Positions 15,710 to 23,894 of a stretch of DNA of 64,000 nt are shown here, one piece after another. Position numbers and translations under genes: made by a program. Origin of the DNA: Streptomyces sp. S.PNR 29 (lineage in GTDB: Bacteria > Actinomycetota > Actinomycetes > Streptomycetales > Streptomycetaceae); contig NZ_JANUQM010000003.1 of assembly GCF_030386795.1 (NCBI RefSeq), forward strand, positions 186,001 to 250,000, given 5' to 3'. Each line of letters starts with the position of its first letter. Within the stretch, counting starts at the first letter, position 1. The notes beneath the pieces were generated by a model. The model made no database searches. It saw only the letters and a program-made list of their open reading frames with translations, and was not told where the DNA came from.

Positions 15710-17290
15710 ATGGCGCGCGAGTCGGAGTCCGGACTGCCCATCGAGCCGGTCTACGGGCCGGAGGACCTTGAGGGCTGGGACCCGGCCGAGAAGCTGGGCG
15801 AACCGGGCCGCTATCCCTTCACGCGCGGCGTGTACCCGACGATGTACACCGGCCGTCCGTGGACGATGCGCCAGTACGCCGGTTTCGGTACGGCGACCGA
15901 GTCCAACGCCCGCTACAAGCAGCTGATCGCCAACGGCACGATGGGTCTGTCGGTCGCCTTCGACCTGCCCACCCAGATGGGCCACGACTCCGACGCCCCG
16001 ATCGCGCACGGCGAGGTCGGCAAGGTGGGCGTGGCGATCGACTCGATCGACGACATGCGGGTGCTGTTCGGCGGGATCCCGCTGGACAAGGTCTCGACGT
16101 CGATGACGATCAACGCGCCGGCGGCTCTGCTGCTGCTCCTCTACCAGCTGGTGGCGGAGGAGCAGGGCGTCAGCGCGGACAAGCTGACGGGCACGATCCA
16201 GAACGACGTGCTGAAGGAGTACATCGCGCGGGGCACGTACATCTTCCCGCCGAAGCCGTCCCTGCGCCTGATCGCCGACATCTTCAAGTACTGCAAGGCC
16301 GAGATCCCGAAGTGGAACACGATCTCGATCTCCGGCTACCACATGGCGGAAGCCGGCGCCTCGCCCGCGCAGGAGATCGCGTTCACCCTCGCCGACGGCA
16401 TCGAGTACGTCCGTACGGCGGTCGCGGCCGGCATGGACGTCGACGACTTCGCCCCCCGCCTGTCCTTCTTCTTCGTCGCCCGGACGACGATCCTGGAGGA
16501 GGTCGCCAAGTTCCGGGCGGCCCGCCGGATCTGGGCGCGGGTGATGAAGGAGGAGTTCGGCGCGCAGAACCCCAAGTCGCTGATGCTGCGCTTCCACACG
16601 CAGACGGCCGGGGTTCAGCTCACGGCCCAGCAGCCGGAGGTGAACCTGGTCCGGGTCGCCGTCCAGGGCCTGGCGGCGGTGCTCGGCGGCACGCAGTCGC
16701 TGCACACGAACTCCTTCGACGAGGCGATCGCGCTGCCGACGGACAAGTCCGCGCGCCTCGCCCTGCGCACCCAGCAGGTCCTCGCCTACGAGACCGACGT
16801 GACGGCGACCGTCGATCCGTTCGCCGGCTCCTACGTCATCGAGAAGATGACCGACGACGTCGAGGCGGCGGCGCTGGAGCTGATGGAGAAGGTCGAGGAA
16901 CTCGGCGGCGCGGTCAACGCCATCGAGCACGGCTTCCAGAAGAGCGAGATCGAGCGCAGCGCCTACCGGATCGCCCAGGAGACCGACAGCGGCGAGCGGG
17001 TCGTGGTCGGCGTCAACCGCTTCCAGCTGGACGAGGAGGAGCCCTACGAGCCCCTCCGCGTCGACCCCGCCATCGAGGCCCAGCAGGCCGAGCGGCTCGC
17101 CAAGCTGCGGGCGGAACGGGACCAGGCGGCGGTGGACACCGCGCTGGCGGCCCTGAAGAAGGCCGCCGAGGGGGAGGACAACGTCCTGTACCCGATGAAG
17201 GACGCGCTGAAGGCGCGGGCGACGGTGGGCGAGGTGTGCAACGCCCTGCGGGAGGTCTGGGGGACTTACGTGCCGTCGGATGCGTTCTGA
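15710..17290 (+). CDS. Adenosylcobalamin-dependent acyl-CoA mutase large subunit (methylmalonyl-CoA mutase type)
   Basis: 526 residues comprising only the TIM-barrel acyl-CoA-binding domain; the B12-binding domain must be a separate small subunit encoded elsewhere. Family motifs include [48 protein letters not shown] and [12 protein letters not shown]. The substrate-specificity pair is Tyr56 and Arg174 ([11 protein letters not shown]), 118 residues apart exactly as Tyr89/Arg207 in methylmalonyl-CoA mutase. Isobutyryl-CoA mutase has Phe and Gln there. Methylmalonyl-CoA, or a close carboxylated substrate, is therefore more likely. GGGAGG precedes ATG 15710. Confidence 0.85.
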   Translation: MARESESGLPIEPVYGPEDLEGWDPAEKLGEPGRYPFTRGVYPTMYTGRPWTMRQYAGFGTATESNARYKQLIANGTMGLSVAFDLPTQMGHDSDAPIAHGEVGKVGVAIDSIDDMRVLFGGIPLDKVSTSMTINAPAALLLLLYQLVAEEQGVSADKLTGTIQNDVLKEYIARGTYIFPPKPSLRLIADIFKYCKAEIPKWNTISISGYHMAEAGASPAQEIAFTLADGIEYVRTAVAAGMDVDDFAPRLSFFFVARTTILEEVAKFRAARRIWARVMKEEFGAQNPKSLMLRFHTQTAGVQLTAQQPEVNLVRVAVQGLAAVLGGTQSLHTNSFDEAIALPTDKSARLALRTQQVLAYETDVTATVDPFAGSYVIEKMTDDVEAAALELMEKVEELGGAVNAIEHGFQKSEIERSAYRIAQETDSGERVVVGVNRFQLDEEEPYEPLRVDPAIEAQQAERLAKLRAERDQAAVDTALAALKKAAEGEDNVLYPMKDALKARATVGEVCNALREVWGTYVPSDAF

Positions 17291-17318
17291 CCTGGGTGAT
17301 TCCTCCGAATGAGTGATC

Positions 17319-17341
17319 GGGGGCGGAACCCGCACGCCCCC
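17319..17341 (+). terminator. Short GC hairpin after the mutase gene
   Basis: GGGGGCG (17319-17325) pairs with CGCCCCC (17335-17341) around a 9-base loop, 28 bases after the mutase stop and before the Uma2-family gene. Confidence 0.5.
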
Positions 17342-17382
17342 GGTTACTCTCGTGGAGAGTGGGCCCCGAAAAGGAGGACGCC

Positions 17383-17964
17383 ATGGCCGTACTGCAGCAG
17401 GAGCTGACCCTGGGCGAGGCTGCCGACCAGCTTGCTCGGGCACTGCCTGGCCACCGCGTGGAGATTCTCCAGGGGAGGCTCACTGTGACACCGCCGCCGG
17501 ACGGTTCGCACGCACTGTCGTTGACGAAGCTCGGCAGGGCTTTCGATCGGGCAGGGATCGTCGAGGCAGGGCACGAATACGTGCAAGGCATCGGACTGTG
17601 GCTGCCGACGTTGCCCGAGGACTTCGCGATCCCTGACTTCTCCATCGTCGACGAGGACTTCCGCGACGCTCATGTCAGGAAGAACTACTACGCCCCGAAC
17701 GTCTTCCGCATGGTCGTGGAGGTGACGTCCTCGAACTGGTCCGACGACCTCGGACCCAAGGTCGAGTGCTACGCCCAGGCCGACATCCCCGTCTACCTCA
17801 TCGCCGACCGCAAACACGACGAGGTCCTCCTCTACGCCGACCCGGCCGACGGCAAGTACCCCGACCCCCAGCGCTTCAAGCGAGGTCAGACCGTCCCGGT
17901 GCCCGAGTCCGTCGGCGTCAGCCTCGGACTCTCCGTCGACACCCTCCTCGACGGTGACGACTGA
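17383..17964 (+). CDS. Uma2-family (DUF820) putative restriction-like endonuclease
   Basis: 193 residues from ATG 17383, with AAAGGAGG ideally spaced upstream. Uma2/DUF820 features of the PD-(D/E)xK fold are visible: EILQGRLTVTPPP near the N-terminus, IPDFSIVDEDF, VVEVTSSNWSDDLGPKVECYAQADIPVYLIADR, with Glu/Lys candidates in VEVTS and GPKVE. These genes are scattered and multicopy in streptomycetes; their targets are unknown. The last 79 bases overlap the convergent monooxygenase gene. A second family member lies at 47932. Confidence 0.8.
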   Translation: MAVLQQELTLGEAADQLARALPGHRVEILQGRLTVTPPPDGSHALSLTKLGRAFDRAGIVEAGHEYVQGIGLWLPTLPEDFAIPDFSIVDEDFRDAHVRKNYYAPNVFRMVVEVTSSNWSDDLGPKVECYAQADIPVYLIADRKHDEVLLYADPADGKYPDPQRFKRGQTVPVPESVGVSLGLSVDTLLDGDD

Positions 17965-19349
17965 CCGAACCGTGCCGCGTACTCCGTGAGCCCTGAGGCC
18001 GTGTCGCCCGCCCAGCCGACGTAGCCGTCCGGGCGGACCAGGAACACCCCCGGGCCGTACGACTCGGGGGCGGCCGGGAGCGCCCGTACCCCCGGGACGG
18101 GCACCGCCGCGCCGAGCAGCGTCCAGTGCGGCCCACGGAAGGCGTCGAAGAGGCGTACGCCGTTCACCGTGCCGTCGGGGGCGCGGTCGCCCGCGCGGAT
18201 CGGGCCAGGGGCCGGACGAGTCTCCTCCGACAGCGACGACTCCCGATAGCCCAGGCCCAGTTGCCGGGTCGCCTCGCCGCGCCGGGTCTCGCCGCGGTGG
18301 ACGCTCGTCGACAGGCCGAGCATGTCGGCGGCCACCCGGCGCCGTTCCTCCTCGTACGTGTCCAACAGGGCCGCCTCCGCCCCGTCCCGCAGCACCGCCC
18401 CCAGCTTCCAGCCCAGGTTGTAGGCGTCCTGCACGCTGGTGTTGAGGCCCTGCCCACCGGCCGGCGAGTGCACGTGCGCCGCGTCCCCGGCGAGGAACAC
18501 CCGGCCCGCACGGAAGCGGTCGGCCAACGCCGCCCGCGGGCGGAAGTCCGAGGCCCAGCGCACCTGCGTCACGTCCTCGGGCGCGAGGTGGGAACGGGCG
18601 GCGACGACCTCGCGGATGCTGCCGAGGGAGACATCCACGACCGTACCCTCCGGGAACTGGGCCACCACCTGGAAGTCCTCCGTACCCGCCAGCGGACAGA
18701 TCGCCAGGAAGCCGCCCGCCTCCCCGCCCGGCGGGAAGACGTGCCAGTTGTCGCGGTCCAGACCCGCGATCCGTACGTCCGCCACCAGCATCGGACTCGG
18801 GTCCACCGTCTCGCCGGTCATCGCGATGCTGAGTGACCGCCGCACCACCGAGCGGCCACCGTCGGCCGCGACCAGGTACCGGGCGCGGACCGGCTCCCCG
18901 GCGACGAAACGCGCCGTCACACCGTCCTCGTCGTCCTCGTCCTGCTCCACCCCCACCACCTCCCGCCCGAACGCCACCTTTCCGCCCAGCTCCTCCAGCC
19001 GCGCCAGCAGGATCTGCTGGGTCCGCCACTGCGGCACCATCCACGGCTCCGTGTACGGCGAGTCCTCCGTCGCCTCGGCCGGGTCGAACATCCGGTGCTC
19101 GCCCACGCGCCTGCCGTCCTGCCAGATCATCCCGACCGGATAGCTTCCGCCGGCCGCGCGGATCGCCTCCAGCACGCCGAGGTCGTCGAAGACCTCCATG
19201 GTGCGCGGCTGGATCCCCTTGCCGCGCGAGCCGGGGAACAGCCCGTCCGCCCGCTCCACGACGAGCGCGTCCACCCCGCGCCGGGCCAGATCGATGCCGA
19301 GCACCAGGCCCGTCGGCCCCGCGCCCACGATCAGCACATCCACGTCCAT
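17886..19349 (-). CDS. FAD-dependent aromatic-type monooxygenase
   Basis: 487 residues, PHBH/PheA class A flavin monooxygenase. It shows the N-terminal GxGxxG dinucleotide fold (VLIVGAGPTGLVLGIDLARRG), the mid DG motif (YLVAADGGRSVVRRSL), and the GD motif (VFLAGDAAHVHSPAGGQGLN). The C-terminal 120 residues resemble the thioredoxin-like domain of PheA-type enzymes. Such enzymes hydroxylate aromatic compounds or antibiotics; the substrate is unknown. It is divergent from a TetR gene with two operators in the shared promoter, suggesting induction by its substrate or by an antibiotic. Confidence 0.85.
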   Translation of the reverse strand: MDVDVLIVGAGPTGLVLGIDLARRGVDALVVERADGLFPGSRGKGIQPRTMEVFDDLGVLEAIRAAGGSYPVGMIWQDGRRVGEHRMFDPAEATEDSPYTEPWMVPQWRTQQILLARLEELGGKVAFGREVVGVEQDEDDEDGVTARFVAGEPVRARYLVAADGGRSVVRRSLSIAMTGETVDPSPMLVADVRIAGLDRDNWHVFPPGGEAGGFLAICPLAGTEDFQVVAQFPEGTVVDVSLGSIREVVAARSHLAPEDVTQVRWASDFRPRAALADRFRAGRVFLAGDAAHVHSPAGGQGLNTSVQDAYNLGWKLGAVLRDGAEAALLDTYEEERRRVAADMLGLSTSVHRGETRRGEATRQLGLGYRESSLSEETRPAPGPIRAGDRAPDGTVNGVRLFDAFRGPHWTLLGAAVPVPGVRALPAAPESYGPGVFLVRPDGYVGWAGDTASGLTEYAARFGQSSPSRRVSTESPRLTPTDSGTGTV

Positions 19350-19361
19350 ACGCCCACTCCC

Positions 19362-19413
19362 CTTAACGCTGTTAAGTCACCTCGCTCACGAGCCTGCCCT
19401 TAACGCCGTTAAG
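19362..19413. promoter_or_regulatory. Twin TetR operators in the divergent monooxygenase/tetR promoter
   Basis: CTTAACGCTGTTAAG (19362-19376) and CTTAACGCCGTTAAG (19399-19413) are 15-bp palindromes differing at one central base, with centres 37 bp apart. They lie between the divergent starts at 19349 and 19423, so the TetR protein probably represses both genes. Confidence 0.8.
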
Positions 19414-19422
19414 CTGTCAAGC

Positions 19423-20073
19423 GTGAGTACCGAACGACGCGCCCCGCTCGACCGCCGACGAGTCGCGGACACGGCGCTGAAGCTGCTGAACGAGGTGGGT
19501 CTGGAGGGCCTGACCCTGCGGGCCATCGCCAAGGAACTGGACGTGAAGGCACCGGCCCTGTACTGGCACTTCAAGGACAAGCAGGCGCTGCTCGACGAGA
19601 TGGCCACCGAGATGTACCGGCGGATGGTCGCCGGGACGCCCCTCGGCCCGGACGACTCCTGGCGGGAGCGGTTGCTGAAGGCCAACCGGGGACTGCGCTC
19701 GGCGCTGCTCGGTTACCGCGACGGCGCGAAGGTGTTCAGCGGCTCACGCTTCACCGGCCTGGAGCACGCCGAGCAGATGGAGGACACCCTGCGCCTGTTC
19801 ACGGCCGCCGGTTTCACGCTCGCCCAAGCGGTCCGGGCGACCTCGACGACGTATCTGTTCACCCTCGGCTTCGTCACCGAGGAGCAGGGCGTGCAGCCAC
19901 TGCCCGGCGAACGCCGCGAAGGCTATGACGTCGAGGAACGCGCCCGCCTGATGGCCGACTTCCCGCTGTCGGCCGCGGCGGGCGCGGAGATCTTCGATGA
20001 CTACGACCGGCACTTCGAGGAGGGGCTGGCGCTGGTCGTCGCGGGGATCGGGATGCGGTACGGGATCCCCTGA
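19423..20073 (+). CDS. TetR-family transcriptional repressor
   Basis: 216 residues from GTG 19423. The N-terminal HTH is canonical (VADTALKLLNEVGLEGLTLR, AIAKELDVKAPALYWHFKDK). The C-terminal part has the TetR_C ligand-binding character of TetR(class)-type proteins (GYRDGAKVFSGSRFTGLEHAEQMEDTL). It is divergently arranged with the FAD monooxygenase, and two palindromes sit between them, so it most likely represses that gene and itself until a ligand binds. Confidence 0.88.
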   Translation: MSTERRAPLDRRRVADTALKLLNEVGLEGLTLRAIAKELDVKAPALYWHFKDKQALLDEMATEMYRRMVAGTPLGPDDSWRERLLKANRGLRSALLGYRDGAKVFSGSRFTGLEHAEQMEDTLRLFTAAGFTLAQAVRATSTTYLFTLGFVTEEQGVQPLPGERREGYDVEERARLMADFPLSAAAGAEIFDDYDRHFEEGLALVVAGIGMRYGIP

Positions 20074-20085
20074 CCGGGAAAAGCC

Positions 20086-21009
20086 CTAGGCGCGGCTCGC
20101 GCGGGCCCGTCGTACTGCCCTGGTGACGAGCGGGGGCAGCAGGTCGACGGCGAGGCGGCGGGCTCGGGAGCGGGGCGGGCGGGGGGACTGCTGCGGGGCC
20201 TTCTCCTGCCGGGGGGACGGGACCGCCGGAAGCCTCGGCTCCGTGTAGTGCCGGGAGTACGGGAACGGCGGCGGCTTCATGCCCTTGGACCGGGCGCGGA
20301 CCAGCCGGTGCCCGGCGGCCCACTGCACGCTCAGCCCGCAGTCCGTGCGCTCCCTCAGCATGGCGAGCAGTTCCTCCTGGAGCGGCTCGGGGTCGCCCCA
20401 GGTGCCGTACAGCTTCTGGGTGCTCAGGCACACCGGCCGCAGCCCGCCGCTCAGCACGGCCTCCCAGGTGGCGACGGAGACGCCGGGGGTGTGCTCGGAG
20501 CGGAAGTCGTCGAGGACGACGATGCCCTCGGGCAGCAGGATGTCCCGGGCCGCCACGATGTCGGCCGCGACGTGCTCGTACAGGTGCGAGGCGTCGATGT
20601 GAACGAAGCGGCAGGTGCCGGGCGCGACCTCCTGGGTGATCACGGAGCTGGGCCCCTGGATCACCGTCGGCAGGGCGTCGTGGAAGGAGAGGTAGTTGCG
20701 CTCGAAGGCCTGCCGGGTGAGCGAGGCGTACGACTTCGTCGACTCGGCCTGGTTCGCCTCGTCCGGCGCGTCGCTCTCGAACAGATCGCACACCGTGAAC
20801 TTCTCGTCGTCCCGCAGGTGGTGGCCCAGCAGGATCGCGCTCTTGCCCATGTAGGCGCCCAGTTCCAGCAGGTCGCCACGTATGCCGTTCGTCCTCTGCC
20901 GTTCGAGGAACCAGGTGAACAGGACCTGGTCCAGCGGCGGGAACCAGCCTTTGACGTCTTTCAGCTCGCCGGGGTACTGGTCGGCGGATTGTGCCTGTGC
21001 AGTTGCCAT
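20086..21009 (-). CDS. Class I SAM methyltransferase (TylF/Methyltransf_24-like), glycopolymer locus
   Basis: 307 residues. The SAM site is LLELGAYMGKSAILLGHHL; downstream HIDASHLYEHVAADI and GIVVLDDFRSEHTPGV match the metal-assisted sugar/macrolide O-methyltransferase group. The last 60 residues are a basic, Pro/Arg-rich tail (SRARRLAVDLLPPL...), possibly membrane-associated. It marks the left edge of the cell-wall glycopolymer locus and could O-methylate a sugar of that polymer. The substrate is inferred from context only. Confidence 0.7.
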   Translation of the reverse strand: MATAQAQSADQYPGELKDVKGWFPPLDQVLFTWFLERQRTNGIRGDLLELGAYMGKSAILLGHHLRDDEKFTVCDLFESDAPDEANQAESTKSYASLTRQAFERNYLSFHDALPTVIQGPSSVITQEVAPGTCRFVHIDASHLYEHVAADIVAARDILLPEGIVVLDDFRSEHTPGVSVATWEAVLSGGLRPVCLSTQKLYGTWGDPEPLQEELLAMLRERTDCGLSVQWAAGHRLVRARSKGMKPPPFPYSRHYTEPRLPAVPSPRQEKAPQQSPRPPRSRARRLAVDLLPPLVTRAVRRARASRA

Positions 21010-21071
21010 GAGGCGAGCCTGCTCACTGGGAGCGGGAAAAACTGTCCCGCGGCTGAACGTCCCGTGGAGGC

Positions 21072-22202
21072 TCAGTGCTCGCGGGAGAGCAGTGCGCGCA
21101 GCCGTGGGGTGAGCGGCTTCTCGACGTAACGATTCAGCAGCCAGGCCAGCAACAGCATCGACGCGACCGTCAGAGCGAAGGTCTCGGCCGACGGCAGGTT
21201 CAGGCCGCGGTGCAGGGCGTGGATCACCACCCAGCCGAGGTGCTCGTGGACCAGGTAGAAGGGGTACGTCAGCGCGCCCGCCACCGTCAGCCAGCGCCAG
21301 TTGGCCCAGCTCAGCCAGCCCAGCGCGATCGCGGCGACGGCCACGAAGCCGAACGTCACCACGAGCATGATCCCGAAGGAGGAGCGGTAGGAGAATCCGC
21401 CCGCGTCCGGGGCGTGCCACAGGCTCTGCACCGCGTAGTGCTGCCCGATCAGCCAGCTCACCGCCACGATGCCCCACGCGTAGGCGTCCCGCCGGTCGCG
21501 GTGGACGAGGTAGAGGCCGATGCCGCCGATGAAGAACGGGGCGTACTCGGGCATCAGGACGACGTCGAGCAGCGGTTCGTTCGCGCTCTGCGCGATCACC
21601 ACCGCCAGCGTCCAGCAGGCGCAGAACATGATCACCCGGCGCCGGCTCGCCCCCGGCAGCACCACGCACAGGGCGAACAGCGCGTAGAAGCGGATCTCCG
21701 CCCACAGCGTCCAGCACACCCCCAGCACCCGGTCCACGCCCAGCGGCATCTGCAGCATGGTCATGTTCACCAGCGCGTCGCTCGGCGACACCGCCTCGTA
21801 GGCGACCATCGGCAGCGCGAACACCGCCGTCACGAGCACGACCGCCACCCAGTAGGCGGGCAGCAGCCGGGAGGCGCGGGAGGCGAAGAACGACTTCAGG
21901 GGCCGCCCCCAGCCGCTCATGCAGATCACGAACCCGCTGATCACGAAGAAGACCTGGACGCCCAGGCAGCCGTAGGCGAAGAAGGTGTGCAGCGTGGGGA
22001 ACTGCCGCCCCGGCGAGCTGCCCCAGGCCTCGGTGACCTCACCGCCGCGACCGCCGTAGTGGTACGCCGCCACCATCAGCGCGGCCACCAGCCGCAGCCC
22101 GTCCAGGGCGCGCAGCCGGCTCTCCCGGCGCGGCCGTACCGGCTCCGGCCCCGGGGGCAGGTCGGGCACGTCGGCCACCGGGCGGACGGTCATGCTGGTC
22201 AC
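21072..22202 (-). CDS. Acyltransferase family 3 membrane protein (OafA-like)
   Basis: 376 residues with about ten hydrophobic segments. The N-terminal motif RLRALDGLRLVAALMVAAYHYGG carries the conserved Arg/His pair of acyltransferase-3 proteins, and FFVISGFVICMS is a second signature. It would O-acetylate (or otherwise acylate) a surface polysaccharide from the cytoplasmic membrane. It lies in the glycopolymer locus upstream of the methyltransferase and is transcribed with it. GTG 22202 was chosen; ATG 22193 is possible. Confidence 0.82.
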   Translation of the reverse strand: MTSMTVRPVADVPDLPPGPEPVRPRRESRLRALDGLRLVAALMVAAYHYGGRGGEVTEAWGSSPGRQFPTLHTFFAYGCLGVQVFFVISGFVICMSGWGRPLKSFFASRASRLLPAYWVAVVLVTAVFALPMVAYEAVSPSDALVNMTMLQMPLGVDRVLGVCWTLWAEIRFYALFALCVVLPGASRRRVIMFCACWTLAVVIAQSANEPLLDVVLMPEYAPFFIGGIGLYLVHRDRRDAYAWGIVAVSWLIGQHYAVQSLWHAPDAGGFSYRSSFGIMLVVTFGFVAVAAIALGWLSWANWRWLTVAGALTYPFYLVHEHLGWVVIHALHRGLNLPSAETFALTVASMLLLAWLLNRYVEKPLTPRLRALLSREH

Positions 22203-22430
22203 GAGATCCCCCCGACGGGTGATGCGGATGTGCCTGTGGGTTCCCCAGCACGCTAGCCCGCTTCTCAGGCAGGCCCTGGTCGGGCGGCCAACGATTCGTC
22301 ACGCGGTTCCGACGAGTTCACCTCGATGTCGTTTTGGTTTCCTAATTTTCTCGACATCCCCCCACCGTGCAGGAAACGCAACCAACGCTGATGCAAATAC
22401 AGCCTTGAATTTGGCCAAACCAGGAGTGCC

Positions 22431-23894
22431 ATGACGAGGGTCCAGAACAGACGTGCACGTGTGCGTGGAGGGGGGCTGGACGACTGCCTGCGCGCCTGCG
22501 CAGTACACAGTGGCAAACTCGTCGGCAGCGTCGACCGTCGCCGCACCGAGCTCGCCGAGCAGCTGAGGAAGCTGCTGGTCGTATGGGGCACCCACCACAC
22601 CGCCGCCCCCGCACCCGCCCCGGCCGGTGCCACCGCCCTCCTCAAACGGGCCGTGAAGGGCGCGGCGACCCCCGCCGCGGCGATCTCCAACGAACTGCTC
22701 GACGCGCTGCTCGCCGTCGCCAACAAGGCGCTGGAGTGCGGCTACGACGACGAACTGAACCTCGCTCTCGTCATCAGCGACACCGTCCTCGCCGAGCGGA
22801 AGAACTCCCGCGCCGGCTGGCGGCTGCGCGCCCGGCTCCTCGAAGCCCTCGGTGACGAGACGGAGGCCGTGGACGCGTACGAGCGCTACCTCGCGCTCAC
22901 CGACGACGACGGCTTCGGCGTCCGCGCCCGCGTCGCGGGCCTGCGCATCGCCGCCGAGAAGGAACGGGAGCTGCACGCCCTGCTGCGACGGCAGTGCCCG
23001 CGCGCCGAGGAGTTCACCCGCGGTCCCGCCACCGACGTCTGGGCCGAGGGCCTCGCCGCGCACGCCGTCGGTGACTGGGCGGAGGCCGAGCCCCGGCTCG
23101 TGGGAGCGCTCCTGCGGCTCGCCGCCGACGAAGCCCCGGTCGCCGACCGGCAGGAACTGCTCAGCCAGTACCTCGACCTGCGCACCGCCGTCCCCGGCGC
23201 CGACCTGCCCGCGCTCACCGAGGCCCTCGCCCTCTACGCCGAGCAGCGCCGCAGCCGGATGCGCGGCCCCGTCGCCGACCCGACGATCGGCGGCGTGCAG
23301 TGGATCAGCCTCGGCGAGTTCCGCAACCAGATCGCCGGCAAGTCGGTCTGCCTGATCGCCAACTCCGGCCGGGTCGGCGCGAGTTCGATGGGGGCCGAGA
23401 TCGACGCCTACGACCTGGTCGTGCGCTTCAACTCGTACCGCATCGACCCGAAGCACACCGGCAGCCGCACGGACATCCACGCCACCATCCACAAGCACGG
23501 CTTCAACTGGGACCAGCAGGTCACCACCCGGCTGGTCTTCGGCGGAATCTCCGGCGACTGGAAGTGGTCGCTGCGCACCCGCCTCGTCCCCGGCGCCCAG
23601 ACGTACCTCGGCGACGAGTCGCTGCGCTGGCCCGTCCGCAACATCGGCAGGCTCGGCGCCGACGCCTGGTCGGGCATCCCCACCACCGGCTTCAACATGC
23701 TGTGGCTGCTGGACTTCCTGGACGTCAGCCCGACCCTCGACCTGATCGGCTTCGACTTCTACGAGTCCGGCGCCTACCGCGTGCAGGAAGCGATGAAGAT
23801 GCCCATCACGTCCGTGCACGAATACACCAGCGAGAAGGAATGGGTCATGCAGCGGGCCCAGCGCGTGACCGACATGAGGATCTCCCTGCGATGA
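22431..23894 (+). CDS. GT29-like sialyltransferase-family glycosyltransferase with helical N-terminal domain
   Basis: 487 residues from ATG 22431 behind AGGAG. The C-terminal 200 residues show sialyltransferase motif L-like VCLIANSGRVG...YDLVVRFNSYRID and motif S-like GIPTTGFNMLWLLDFL, with a later HEYTSEKEW. The first 285 residues are Ala/Leu/Glu-rich and look like TPR or other helical repeats. Such enzymes transfer sialic/ulosonic acids from CMP-donors. The same locus makes a CMP-ulosonate, so it fits transfer of Kdn-like residues into the wall polymer. The stop overlaps the next ATG. Confidence 0.75.
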   Translation: MTRVQNRRARVRGGGLDDCLRACAVHSGKLVGSVDRRRTELAEQLRKLLVVWGTHHTAAPAPAPAGATALLKRAVKGAATPAAAISNELLDALLAVANKALECGYDDELNLALVISDTVLAERKNSRAGWRLRARLLEALGDETEAVDAYERYLALTDDDGFGVRARVAGLRIAAEKERELHALLRRQCPRAEEFTRGPATDVWAEGLAAHAVGDWAEAEPRLVGALLRLAADEAPVADRQELLSQYLDLRTAVPGADLPALTEALALYAEQRRSRMRGPVADPTIGGVQWISLGEFRNQIAGKSVCLIANSGRVGASSMGAEIDAYDLVVRFNSYRIDPKHTGSRTDIHATIHKHGFNWDQQVTTRLVFGGISGDWKWSLRTRLVPGAQTYLGDESLRWPVRNIGRLGADAWSGIPTTGFNMLWLLDFLDVSPTLDLIGFDFYESGAYRVQEAMKMPITSVHEYTSEKEWVMQRAQRVTDMRISLR

